From NCBI GenBank assembly GCA_037179335.1, contig JAKZHN010000003.1:1302001-1366000 (forward strand): a stretch of DNA of 64,000 bases. Direction: 5' to 3'. This DNA is from Cyclaneusma minus (lineage: Eukaryota > Ascomycota > Leotiomycetes > Marthamycetales > Marthamycetaceae). Below, piece by piece: positions 23,058 to 34,083 of this stretch. The notes beneath the pieces were generated by a model, which saw only the letters and a list, made by a program, of their open reading frames with translations, was not told where the DNA came from and did no database searches. Made by a program: the position numbers and the translations under genes. Positions within the stretch are counted from its first letter, which is position 1, and every line of letters starts with the position of its first letter.

Positions 23058-24852
23058 CTACCAGATCTTCCCCACAACAACAGCTCTAATACCTTTCGAA
23101 TCCAGCCTTGGATGAGCAACCTGACAATCATGCTTAAATGTCACATCACTAACATCCGTCTCAAATAATCGCATATCGTATCTCGCAACCGCAGCAATCA
23201 CAAGGGTCAATTCAGCCATCGCCAAATTGACACCCAAACATCTCCGCGCACCACCGCCGAAGCCAAAGTGGTACTTTTGCAGCTCCTTGCCCGCAGATTC
23301 GAGCCAGCGGTCGGGATTGAAGGTCCAAGGGTCGGGGAAAATGGATTCGTCGGTGTGGATGCAGAGCGTCGTCATACTCATGGGCGTTCCCGGTGGGAGG
23401 ATATAGGGGCCGTACTGGAGTGTTTCTTCTGGGGCGATACGAGCATTGCGTCCTGTGAGGCCGAAGGAGAGGCGGTTGGCTTCGTGACAGATTGCTGTGA
23501 GATAGGGGAGTTGTTGGAGTGCTGTCAGGGGGGCGTCATATGCGAGACCTTGGAGCTCGGAGCGTAGCTTGCTCATCAGAATGGGATTGTGTAAGAGATG
23601 AAAGTGGGCGATGCCGAGGGATTTAGCAGTCGATTCGGTTGCTAGGTATCCCATTAGTTATGCGCGGAATGAGTGACGCGGAGTGTGAAAATCGTTGGAA
23701 TGGACGATCTGCATTACCTGCCATGACCAACATTACTCCCTCCTTCTGGAGCCTAGAGCCGTCTTTCTCGAAAGGTGGTAGCTTGGGGTTATCCCGTAGC
23801 TCGTAGAAGATTGAGCGCCTCTGGGTTTGCTGTTCATTCTTTGTATCTGTCAGGACCAAATCGATTTCTCCTCGAATTCTCTAGAACCATTGTCATATTA
23901 GTAGCTGGATAATATTTCAAAGCAACCTGCGAGTGCACACAGACCATCACAAGTTCTCTCATGTGTTTAACACCTGGCGGTATGAAGTACTTTGCAATCG
24001 ATAGCGGCAGCATATTTATCATCTTGAAGATGACCTGGAAATGCTTTGCCACCTGAACTCCTAGCAACAGATCCGTGAGGTTCTTGCGCAGGATTGCCGC
24101 GTCTTGAGCGTTGCCGAGCACGTTGCTTTCTTTGCCGAAGCTGTATTGAAACACAATGCTTAGGATCAATTAGCAAAGAGTATTACACGAAACCATAGAG
24201 GTCTGGACAAACTCTCGGGCGAATGCGTAATACAAGTCGTACAGATTTACGACTTGTCCATTGTCCGGATCCAGATCTTTCTCGAAGTAGCCACAGAGTT
24301 GCTTGACTTTACTACGGATCATTGGTTCCAACGCAATGGCATGTCTCTGGCTGAATAATGGGCCCAAAACTTCGCGGCGTCGTCGATGGAGCTCATGGGG
24401 AATAGTGCTTGAAGTCGACCCGATAACGTCCAAACCGCGCAGCTGCCTCCAATGTTTGTCTCTCTTTCGAAGATTGGATACAGGGTAAATCTCGTCCAGA
24501 AAACCAATATCCTTGATATGAACTTCTACCGGAGTGACACGGATTATTGGACCTATGGGGATTTAGTGTTTTGTAACAAGTGCCAGCATTCGAATGATGA
24601 AACTCGGAGCGTGGAAGGAAGCCCGTGGCGCTGACAGAACATACCGTAATGATCATGGAGGTCCTTGATCTTGAACACATATCTCCCTCTCTTGAAAACA
24701 TCATAGTAGCGCTCGTACCAAAAGCTAAGCGCAGCTAACTTGGGTCCGGGAATTCTCGCCAAGGGACTCAGGAAGAGTCGGTAGAGGGCTAAAGACGCAG
24801 CATATCCTACCAAGGCGAGAAACAGGGTGACGAGGGTCTTTGTGTACACCAT
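23058..24852 (-). CDS. Cytochrome P450 of the PKS cluster, 510 aa
   Basis: Five exons: 24852-24645, 24552-24189, 24140-23927, 23880-23718 and 23641-23058. A hydrophobic N-terminal anchor (TLVTLFLALVGYAASLALY) is followed by the Pro-rich hinge ARIPGPK, typical of an ER-bound microsomal P450. The oxygen-binding helix reads AATEST, the ExxR motif is EANR, and the haem loop is FGGGARRCLG with the Cys ligand. The intron between exons 2 and 3 has two possible acceptors: the chosen one (CAATACAG) gives 48 bp, and an inner one (CCTAAG) would give an implausibly short 30 bp. The gene converges with the PKS and probably hydroxylates or oxidises its product. Confidence 0.92.
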
Positions 24853-25575
24853 TCTCCGTATCAATAGATCTTGTTATCTCGAATCTCTACTTTGGAAAGG
24901 ATACGAGGGTCAGAACGAAGAAAAAACAGCTGTGATGATCACTTGCATGGTTCTTTCAGCTGCTTACTCAACTCCGGCTTCTCATCCGAACGACATCTAA
25001 ACGAAGCTCGCTGTGTGCGGCGCCGCAGCAGCCATCGGCGGAGCGCCAGAGTAGCCCCCAAATCAGAGTCTGCCTGCACGATCGGCTACGCCTCGAGCTG
25101 GATTGCGCGTATTGGGGGCCATTCAATTCCACTGGATCAGATAGCGCGTAGCGGGCTCTTTTTGCCTATCTCAGCGCCATGAAGTTTCTCAAAGCATGTT
25201 TCTGCGTCTCGCAACAAAACTCCCTTGGATTATTATATTTCCTGCAGTCGCGTGTTCCAAGCATTTCGCCCGTTGCTTTATAGTTTATTTGTCCAAATCC
25301 TGCAAATCCCTGCAATCAAGATCAGCAAAATCAACTCCGAGGTATCATTATTCCCTGCAGGATCCTGCCCACAATCATCCCATCTCATGCCATCATAATC
25401 ATTCCCAGGTCCGGGTCCGCCAACGACACAGAGACCAACCAACGACAAAACCGAGAAATACGCAACGGCAGCAAGCCGAATTGATCACACGCCTTCGCAC
25501 CCCAGACTCCTCGTAGCCAAAATTGTATCCAAACTCGCATGGTAATACGATGATATAAATAGCAAAGTCGACCAT
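24853..25575. other. Intergenic region: P450 promoter and DUF7924 3' flank
   Basis: About 720 bp containing the promoter of the P450 gene and the 3' flank of the DUF7924 gene. No TGACAG motif was noticed here, unlike the GMC and PKS promoters. No gene is seen. Confidence 0.45.
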
Positions 25576-26949
25576 TCACCAATTGATATCTGAAGGTCCT
25601 CTTTTCCTTGGCTTTTTGAACTCTCTCCCCTCCTCAATCCCCTGTGACAGAGAAGTATCCGGACTTGGGGGGTCTGGAACGGAGTGGCTTTCCGACGTGG
25701 GTGAATTTTCCGATTCTCCTGACTCCGAGTGCAGCGAGACATCAAAGTTCACGTCAGAGGGCAGGGAATCAATGGCGGAACAGATTCTTTCGAAGTGCGT
25801 TGGCATCCAGGTATCGTAGAGGTTTTTCGTGAACTTGTAAGCTGTCCACTTTTCCTTGCCGTCCAAGTCCGTGAAATCAAAAGTCCGGATTTTGTGGCGA
25901 TAGAACGTAGTTTCAGGCCCGTCGATCACAGGGTAATGACCGTAGATTCTTACCGAGCTATCGTCGTGAGAGATAGAGAACGCGAGGATCTCTCGATGAA
26001 GCTCTTCTTCACGCTTCGCAAGTCTGAAGAGCTCGACGATGCCCCTGACCGCCAGGGTCACGCTGTGAGCATTCTGTCGATCTGCAATATCGAGACCGCT
26101 GGTACCGCACTTCACCTCACAGGTGAAAAACGGGAAGTACATGTACCATGTACCCATGAAATAAGACGCTTCCGAGAGGCCACCGACGAATGGCCGGAGT
26201 TTCCCGAGCTGCTCCGCAGTGAATGCATCTCGCCTGAAGCCCACCGCGTAGTCGGGCTGCGGACGTGGTTTGGTCAAGGGGATGGAATTGTTCCAGCCTG
26301 CGTTGACACTTTCGACTAGAATCTTGAGCTTTTTGTCGCCACGTATAGCTAGAAAGCGGGCGGAGGGCACGATGAGCCGAGAGATGTCCTGAATAACCTT
26401 GGCTTCATTCTGGTTGTGTATCGCCTCGCACGTCTCCTCGAAGCAATCATCCGCAAACAGTGTATCATTCGGGACGCTCTGCTCAGCTTCAAGGAGGGTC
26501 CGACAAGTGGTCTTACTTGTGTCCGAGATACCCAATTTCGATTTGCGCATGAAGCTACCCCTGGTCGCGAGCAACGTTTCATACTGCGGACTCTTATGAG
26601 GAGTACTTTTCTCTTCCCTGGGCTTCTGATCACTTGGTGTGGCAGAGCTAGCCGTGCTACACCCGGCGGCGGAAAGTGATGCCGAGGATCTCTGTCGCGC
26701 AAGCCGCTGCTGATCCATGTTGCTCTCCGCTTCGAAATATTCCCTCGGCCAGTGAAATTCCTTCGTCCAGTTTTCAAGTGGGCGGGCGATCTTTTCGTCG
26801 ACTGCGGCCTCGATAGGAGATTGCGGGGGAGACGTTCGCGATCGTTTCTGATCAGTAGGGGAAGTAGGATGGGGGCCAGCTTCGTATTCTGGCGATCGTT
26901 TTCGTTTTCGATCTTCAGGATGTGCGGACTTGAGTCTTGTTAGCTCCAT
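25576..26949 (-). CDS. DUF7924-type fungal protein, 457 aa
   Basis: A single-exon frame from the ATG at 26949. The first 130 residues are Lys/Arg/Ser/Pro-rich and disordered-looking, with possible nuclear-localisation runs (DRKRKRSPEY, DQKRSRTSP). From about residue 210 there is a globular part with PQPDYAVGFRRDAFT, a YFPFFTCEVKCG strand pattern and a C-terminal IRTFDFTDLDGKEKWTAYKF segment. This is the pattern of the fungal DUF7924 family, which has no known function. The PD...EVKC arrangement faintly resembles restriction-endonuclease-like folds, but that is only a resemblance. Its place between the P450 and the acyltransferase may be accidental, since such genes are common across the genome. 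Confidence 0.8.
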   Translation of the reverse strand: MELTRLKSAHPEDRKRKRSPEYEAGPHPTSPTDQKRSRTSPPQSPIEAAVDEKIARPLENWTKEFHWPREYFEAESNMDQQRLARQRSSASLSAAGCSTASSATPSDQKPREEKSTPHKSPQYETLLATRGSFMRKSKLGISDTSKTTCRTLLEAEQSVPNDTLFADDCFEETCEAIHNQNEAKVIQDISRLIVPSARFLAIRGDKKLKILVESVNAGWNNSIPLTKPRPQPDYAVGFRRDAFTAEQLGKLRPFVGGLSEASYFMGTWYMYFPFFTCEVKCGTSGLDIADRQNAHSVTLAVRGIVELFRLAKREEELHREILAFSISHDDSSVRIYGHYPVIDGPETTFYRHKIRTFDFTDLDGKEKWTAYKFTKNLYDTWMPTHFERICSAIDSLPSDVNFDVSLHSESGESENSPTSESHSVPDPPSPDTSLSQGIEEGREFKKPRKRGPSDINW

Positions 26950-27824
26950 AGCATAGCGGGAAGAGCTGAGAGCAACCTGCCTTTCTGCGTTGAGTGTTGC
27001 TCGTCGGAGATGACACTGAATGTTCGAATTCGGCGTTCGTGTCTATTGATATGATTTTTTCTTGAAGGTCCGCGCCTTTATAAGAAGGAAGCTGTGCTCG
27101 TTCTGCCTTGCACTGCCCGCCAACATCTTGGTTGTTCCGAATCGTTTGAGGTGGCGCCATATCGATTTGGTAGAGGGAGGGATAAGAAGAGAGTACCTAT
27201 TGCCGCTGGAATCCATGAACGAGGTGGTCTTTAGTGCGGTTGCAGATGAGAGAAGTGTGCATAAAGTAGTGGTGAATTGGTGATGAATCCGTAGTAGAGT
27301 TTGAAGGGCAACGGCCGCATAGCGGCGGGCTACCAGCCACGGCGGCTATCATAACGGCAGCGGGTCAGCGGCTAAGTACCTATATATAGCGGCGACTATT
27401 TCGCACGACCTCTCACATTGGATTGAACCCCCCAATTCGCCAGTCAGGTCAATTCGGCGGCCTCTGCAGACTGCTGCTGCACATTGAGCACAGCGTCGGG
27501 AGATCGCATCGCGTCAAGTTGTCAAATAATTGGTGGCGTCTTGTAACTCGAATATGATGTCGGAATGTACATGTAGGCCTTGAAGACATCGCGACTCCGT
27601 CCGACGACCGACATCGAGTATTACTCACTCCATGACCATAGCGACAATAAATGATGTTTTCGAGACTCTGAATACCGTGATACCAATGACTCAGGTGGCG
27701 TCCTAAGATCGTCTCGAAAAGTGCCGACACGCTCCCTCGAGGAGAGATCCTTCAATCATGAAGAAAAACGTACTTGATTGTATATACAACCCAACCAGCA
27801 GCGGCCGACAACTCCCATCACCAT
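26950..27824. other. Intergenic region
   Basis: 875 bp holding the promoter of the DUF7924 gene and the 3' flank of the acyltransferase gene. No gene or clear repeat is seen. Confidence 0.45.
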
Positions 27825-29222
27825 TTAATACCTCCTCTTCGCATATTTGTTCCACAACCCATTGTGATCCAACCTATACAAACTCTTCTCCTCGACCCCA
27901 ATCACCACCTCCAGGCCCCCACCCATCTCCTCTGGCAGAGCCGGGAGCACGCACTGATTCCCATTAATCACGCCCACATTTGGACATCTAACCGCCTGCA
28001 CCCTACCCCCAAACATAGGACCCCACTGCAGATCGTACATCTTGAAGCCGGCCCAGCTTGTCTGCACACAGTAATGTCCTGGCACGTCCAGAAACGCCGT
28101 TGCGATGATTTGGTTCACGTCAGGCACTTTTTCGAGCAGTGCGATAATATCATCGGTGTAGCCGGGCCCAGCGGTATTTACGGCTTTGCGAACTGCGGTG
28201 GCAATGTCGGAGAGGTTGAGGGAGGTGAGCATGGTGCGGATGCCGAGTGAGGTGCATACGTAGGCGGTGAAGCAGCCGAGCATGTCGGGTGGAGATGGCG
28301 GGTTCGTTCTTGCACGGCCGTCGATGGCAATATTGAAGATGGATGTTGGGTCGCCGTCGAGTTCGTCGAGGGGGTGTTGGACTTCCATGACGGTGCGCCA
28401 GAGGAGGGCCGAGAGAGCGTCGTTGGTGGAGATCCATTTCACGTCTTCGGATGGACGGGTTGCGAAGGAGGGCGAGGCGTCGGCTTTGAGTTGTGCGAGG
28501 GCTTGGGGAGAGAAGTAGAAGACTTCTGCTCTGTGCGAGGGAGATACCATCTTTGGGGGTGCGCCGGTGGGCACAAAAGGAAGGAGGGTGAGTTCGGGGT
28601 GGTCTTCGAAGTTTCCGGCGTATTTGCCCGAACTCTTCATGAGGTGGGATTTGTCGAAGAGCTCCGGACCCAGTACAACGGGATTGGAGGGTGTGAGACC
28701 TTGAGCTTTTTGGCACTCTTCTGCCCAAACTTCTAACATTTTCTGGAATGTTTTGCCGTCACCAATCATATGGAAGATGTTCCAGTTCAAGATCAAGCCG
28801 CCGCGTATGAAGTTGGCTTGGGACTCGACGATAGGCAGACGCTCGCCAGGCGTGGGCCATACTGGTCGGCGACATACCAGGTCTGCTTCGAGGTATTGGA
28901 CGGGGAAGTGTTTTGCTTTGAGCTCAGCGTAGGTGAGTGGAAAGGCGCCGGGAGCTGTAAGGTCTTTGGCGATGATGTCCTCCCCGCAGTTGCTATACTG
29001 GAGCTTCAATACGCCGCCCTGTTTTGACTCTGTGTCCGGTACACATTCGCAGGCAAGGATAGGAAGTCGTTTCTTGGTTGCTTCGAATGATGCACGGAGG
29101 ACTTTGAGAACTTCATCTTGCTTGTAGTTCTCTTGCAGTTGGAAAGGGAAAAGATATCGCACATAACCTTTAGGACCTGCCTTATCCAAGACGCTCAGAG
29201 GGGGGATTTCAGGAATAGCCAT
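27825..29222 (-). CDS. BAHD-type acyltransferase, 465 aa
   Basis: A single-exon frame from the ATG at 29222. The catalytic HxxxD motif is HMIGDG (H151-D155), and near the C-terminus DLQWG takes the place of the structural DFGWG motif. Length and order fit fungal transferases of the trichothecene 3-O-acetyltransferase-like group, soluble enzymes that move an acyl group from acyl-CoA to a hydroxyl or amine. The diverged DFGWG motif is common in fungal members. Lying 5.4 kb beyond the PKS and on the same strand as the P450, it is a good candidate for acylating the cluster product, though the acyl donor cannot be told from sequence. Confidence 0.9.
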   Translation of the reverse strand: MAIPEIPPLSVLDKAGPKGYVRYLFPFQLQENYKQDEVLKVLRASFEATKKRLPILACECVPDTESKQGGVLKLQYSNCGEDIIAKDLTAPGAFPLTYAELKAKHFPVQYLEADLVCRRPVWPTPGERLPIVESQANFIRGGLILNWNIFHMIGDGKTFQKMLEVWAEECQKAQGLTPSNPVVLGPELFDKSHLMKSSGKYAGNFEDHPELTLLPFVPTGAPPKMVSPSHRAEVFYFSPQALAQLKADASPSFATRPSEDVKWISTNDALSALLWRTVMEVQHPLDELDGDPTSIFNIAIDGRARTNPPSPPDMLGCFTAYVCTSLGIRTMLTSLNLSDIATAVRKAVNTAGPGYTDDIIALLEKVPDVNQIIATAFLDVPGHYCVQTSWAGFKMYDLQWGPMFGGRVQAVRCPNVGVINGNQCVLPALPEEMGGGLEVVIGVEEKSLYRLDHNGLWNKYAKRRY

Positions 29223-32200
29223 GACGAATAGTAGGTAAGGAGGCTCAGTCCAATGTCTTCCAGGTGTTTTCGGGGTAAGAAAAGAAAGGTGTACGACAGC
29301 AAAGCGCAGTGCATGAGAGGTACAATGGGGAAGGTCACCTCTTTGGTACCTGCATGTCCCACTTGAGATCAGGGCTCAGCGACAAGCCAGTATGTCAACT
29401 AACAAAATCAGGGTCCTTGACTCAGAGACGACGTTTTACCAAAGCCGAGGGACAAGAATCAAGACTGGAGTCAAGACACGTGAAAAACCGTCGATTTTGT
29501 GGGTTTTGGGTTGGGTTGTCCCCGGCATGTCAACCGGGGACAAGTATTCTAGTATGACTGGACTATCGATCCGTCGTCGTGCTTTGACTTCATTCCAGCA
29601 ATCTGAACTTACCTCAATTTCCTAGAGAAAGATGTGCCGTGCCGCGATTCGGCAGTTGATGCCCCTGCATTATCTTTGCCGTACTAGCAGCAGGTCCATG
29701 GACCGGAAGATGATGAGAATCTCAAGCTTGACGGAATTTTGAACGTCAACTGAAGTGAAGCTCGAATAAGGGTGCGGTGACTCCCGGGCTGTGGATCATG
29801 TCGCAATAAATTCAACGCGATCTGACCGACGGCTGGTGCCACATAGTAGTCCCACAGCCAATATGATCGACCGGGAATTTTTTGTCCCTGGCAAGGGCCC
29901 ATGAGCCTGCTGGAAGACCGGATAGATTGAGGACTTAGACCAGCGGCCCCTGAAAGCGAGGAGAGAGATGAACAGTCTGGCTGGATTGACGCAGGAAATC
30001 TTGAATGAACAGTCGTCAACGGAAGTGTCGATGATGGAGTTGTGATGCTGTATGGCCAAGCAGAGACACGTGGTTCGAGATCCGAAGGAACGGGCGGTGC
30101 CCATTGAAACGGCAGTCCATTGAGTATGTCGTCTGCACATAGACAGCGGCTGGGGCGTTCGGGACCGAAAAGACGGCATCGCCGCCGTGGCCCGACGCGT
30201 CGTTGAGAGCGGGTCCTGCGAGTCGCGATATCGAGGAGAAGGGCGTGATTCGTGGAGATGGGATGAGTGGTGGAGATGATGTTGTTCAATTCAAGGGCTC
30301 AATTGAACCGCGCTAATAAGTGGGCATCACGTGGTAAGCCACACCCGCTAGGCTAGCGTGCACCGCCACGATGCTAGAAAATCTTAACTTTGCAAACTCC
30401 ATCTCCAGTCTTGCCTCGCACCATGTAATTGAGGACTCCGTAAACTGCGCCGCTCTCTCCCACCCCTTCTCAGGAGAGAGGGCGATTTCGACTAGAGTAT
30501 TTAATTGCAAGATGGGTAACCGCTAGCAGGGTATAATGGCCGTGCCACGCCTGTCAGATCGCCCGCTAAATTGCTTTCTAACAGTTTTTGGATAGAATTA
30601 CTCGTTTTTATCCACTTTTGGGGCCCGTGCCACCCCTCTAGCGGTTACCCATCTTGAAATTAAATACTCTAGTCGAAATCGCCCTCTTTCTAGGAAAGGG
30701 GTTTGGAAAGAGGGCGTAGTTCACGAAGTCCTCAATTACCTAGTTTACGAAATCCCCAATTAATGGCCACCGTCCTCATTTCCCCCTTTCGCTTCGACCA
30801 TCTTCTCAAGTTCATGTTGTCCCATGAGAGTAATGGTAATCTGTTGTTAGTCGAGCTGGCAAGCATGCCCATTGAAAGAGAGGCTGTTTACCCCATGTCG
30901 GCTGTATCAGAACAGACCTTTGCGCTGTGCCCAGGATGGCTTCTCATTGAAGCACCAGGTATGTTTTTGGTGTCACCGTCGATCCCTCATGCTTCTGGGA
31001 TTCTCCCTGGAACATCGGAGTTTATCTCTCTCGACACAGCCCGTAGGAGAGCCTGGAAAGGCGCAAGACATGCCCTACACGGCACGAACCACATAACAGA
31101 AAGCTCACAAGGCAGGGGGTGAACTGCAAGGGCCCTTCGTAGCCATCAGCACCGCTCGATATGTTCTGTGTGCTGTCCCGAGCTGTCGGAAATCGGAACT
31201 CGGTGAGCTGTCCGTGTCATCTTCAATTTCTCCACTGCTGTCCACCGCACAGACTGTCATATCAGGATGCAATTGCAAATCATACCGTCCCTCATATCAA
31301 CATACTCAGATGTTAAGAACACGTCTCTCGACTTGTATGGAAGCGCAGACAACGTGAAGTGGTTCTCCGGGCTATCCTCTGGCAGACCCTTTTCTTTGTC
31401 CCCCCTACCAATGTTTAAAAATTGTTCAATGCGCCGTTTTCTTCATTTCTCAGATCATTGCCCCACGTGGCATGCTAGTCGCTGCACGGTCAAGTGACGA
31501 AGCTCACAAAGCTCCCTGAGTCGTAACATGTGGATAGGGCGAGTGTCTGTGGGGATGCAAGATCCTTCGGCCTCGACTATGGCAAATCCGGTTACCCGGT
31601 AGCACATGGGACTACGGTTTAGGAAATAAGTTGGTCAAGATATCCCGGTGAGGCGAAGGTGGAGTCTCCCGGGACCATGGATACAGGTACTCCACGGAAG
31701 TCCGTGGTTTACTTTGGCTTTGAGCCTCACCTTTCTGCAGTACGCGTAACGCATGTGCTGGAATCTGCTATCATTCGCCGAATGATCGAGTTTCATTTGA
31801 ATTAAGAAAGCACACGATAGTCCCGACTACGCGAGACCAAGTTATTGGAAACATATTCTATTCTACAGTCGAGTCCTTGTGGCACTTCGCCTGTTCTTCG
31901 GCTGCGTTGACATCATCCACATAGTTTTCTGTGCTTCCCGTGCTATTCCAAACTTGTCGGTTCCTCTTGTCGATCTTCAAGAGTCAAGCCAGGAGTAGCT
32001 TGCCATTTGCTTGAGAATCATCCCCAGTCCCTCACCCCATCCGACGTTTTGATCCCGTCCCGACTTGGTTCAACCTCTCGGGCCATAGGAGACGCCACAG
32101 ACGCTAGACCATCGCGGCTTCATCAATCTATCAATTCCTTATTATATATCTTTAGCTCGAGACAACGTTTTGGGGGTCCGGGGGTCTGATGTGGTGACCA

Positions 32201-32374
32201 TCCCCTCCTGAGCTAGGGCGCAGAATCTCGTTCTGTCATCCTCTATCGACATTCGTCAACGTCGTATATACGCCTGGCGAACATCAGATTGTGCCCGAGC
32301 AGGGCGCGGCAATACTTCCTCGACCTTGGTAAGATAGGAGGAAGCACACAAAAGCATTGTTCAACACCTTAAGA
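29223..32374. other. 3.1 kb gene-poor region with foldback element
   Basis: Frames here (for example 29684-30289 minus and 30703-31122 plus) have no family resemblance and I do not call them genes. The one clear structure is the inverted repeat at 30424-30740. The last part is the promoter of the second PTH11-like gene; it holds CTGTCA at 31254 and 32233. Confidence 0.5.
30424..30740. repeat. Foldback element: long inverted repeat, MITE-like
   Basis: Two arms face each other around a spacer of about 110 bp. The inner 50 nt of the left arm (30477-30526) and of the right arm (30638-30687) are reverse complements with one mismatch. The similarity continues outward at lower identity to about 30424 and 30740 (shared word GTAATTGAGGAC). 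Within the right arm CGCCCTCTTT and AAAGAGGGCG form a nested 10 bp palindrome, and the left arm has a similar GCTCTCTCC/GGAGAGAG hairpin. No protein is encoded. Confidence 0.9.
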
Positions 32375-34083
32375 ATGCCCAACGTCGCGGATCCAATCTT
32401 TGGGAAGGCGCCAGCGGGTACCAACTTGAGCGAGTCCAAGGCTGTTGGAAATGATGCGGCAGTCATTGTTCTCATGAGCATCGCCACTGCGGCGGTAGCT
32501 GCACGTCTCTGGGCCCGATACATACAGCGGATTGGGCTGCAAGCCGATGACTATCTTGTTGTGCTTTCTTTGGTATGTGCTCTTTTGACACCTTTACTCG
32601 GGTCCAATCACACCGTGGCACTTAACTGATGTTAGAGTTCAGTTATTCGTTTACGGCACCGGGGCATTGAGTATTGCTGGTGGTGCGTTTGGTGCCGGAA
32701 TGCATGTTTGGACGGCATCCTCAGACGAGATCTTGGTAGTCATAAAGGTAAGCTCAGGGACGCCGGGTCGTCCCAAGCAAAGCAAGTAGCATATTACTTC
32801 TGGACAAATATCTAAACCCCCTTTCTTTTCTGTACCAATTTCGCATCCAACACTGCGGCTAACATGAATCAAGATGCTCTTTGCCTACACGTGGGTCTAC
32901 AGCGTGGCAAACACTTTCTGCAAGCTTTCGGTAATCTCCTTCTACCATCGAGTCTTCGGGGGAGGAGACCGAACCTTCAACGGATTCCTGTACTTCGCTG
33001 CATTTCTCGCGATTGCCTACCCGATCGCCGTCATCTGCACAACGCTCAGTTCCTGCAGACCCCTCAGCTATCTTTGGCTCGAGTATACAGACCCTACTGC
33101 CAAGGGCGAGTGTATTAACGTCAATGAATTTTTCCTGATTACGGGTGTGATAAATATGGTCATAGACGTCTTCATCCTCAGCATCCCCATTCCCAAGATC
33201 TATAAATTGCAGATGGATAAGCGCAAGAAGATGACTGTTGTTGGAATTATGATGTTGGGTGGTTTGTAAGTTTTGACCCCTTTCGCCTTTTCTTCTTCCG
33301 CCGGTTCAAACCTTCCAACTATCCCCTACATCCCAAATACTCAACTACTCCTACCCGGGAGCTCCCACTCCATCACTACTCATCATGTTGGTATCTCTCA
33401 CCGCGCACCGATCTGACATGTCAAACAGCGTTTGCGTCGCCTCAATAGTCCGCATCTACTACCTCGTTGTTCTTCAAACCACCGTGGACCTTACCTGGAT
33501 CATGGGCCCCGTCTTCATCTGGTCCTGCGTCGAGCCCTCCGTCGGCATCCTCTCCGCCTGCCTCCCCGTCCTCGGTCCACTTCTTCGCGCCACCTGGCGC
33601 AACGTTGTATCCTCCGAAAGCCGCGGCGGAGGCGACCGCATGTCCAAGCGCTTCTCCAAGCCCTTCTCGCAACGCAAAGCTGGGGATTCCAGCAATAGCG
33701 GCTGGCGCAACATCGGCTCTGCCAACGGCGCACCTCCTGATTTGGTGACTATTGGCGGCAGCGCGGGTGGGAAAAGGGTCTCGAAAGTCTTGAAAGTCTC
33801 GAGTATGAGCACGAAGACGCTAGGGGATGGAGATAGCGATGATTTGGAGTTGGGGTTGTCGGGACAGAGTGGTGGGGAGTGGAGGGAGTTGGGACCGCTA
33901 AGCCCGCTAAGCACGTTTAAGGGGAGGCTAAGGCCGGATGATGATGAGGTGAGGTTGACGAATCAGGTGGTGGCGGGGGGGTGGAAAAATGGAATGGCGC
34001 CGCCGGGGAGAAAAGGGATTATGGTGCAGACGCACGTTGATCAGGTGAGCGAGGGGAGGAGTAGTAGGAGCATGGAGAGGTAG
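32375..34083 (+). CDS. PTH11-like seven-helix membrane protein 2, 449 aa
   Basis: Four exons: 32375-32572, 32643-32747, 32874-33265 and 33429-34083, with matching phases. The ATG at 32375 is the first in frame. Helices include AAVIVLMSIATAAVAARLWA and FLITGVINMVIDVFILSIPI. The family motif is LQADDYLVVLSL in exon 1, followed by the loop RPLSYLWLEY and the exon-joint segment GGFVCVASIVRIYYL. The last 150 residues are a Ser/Gly-rich cytosolic tail. It is a paralogue of the PTH11-like gene at 12-13.4 kb but transcribed the other way. Probably a plasma-membrane receptor-like protein; ligand unknown. Confidence 0.9.

Noticed and set aside
29684..30289. 201-codon open frame on the minus strand
   Set aside because: Composition typical of chance frames in GC-rich sequence; no homologous motif recognised.
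30703..31122. 139-codon open frame on the plus strand
   Set aside because: Starts inside the foldback element and shows no known motif; could be real but unsupported.
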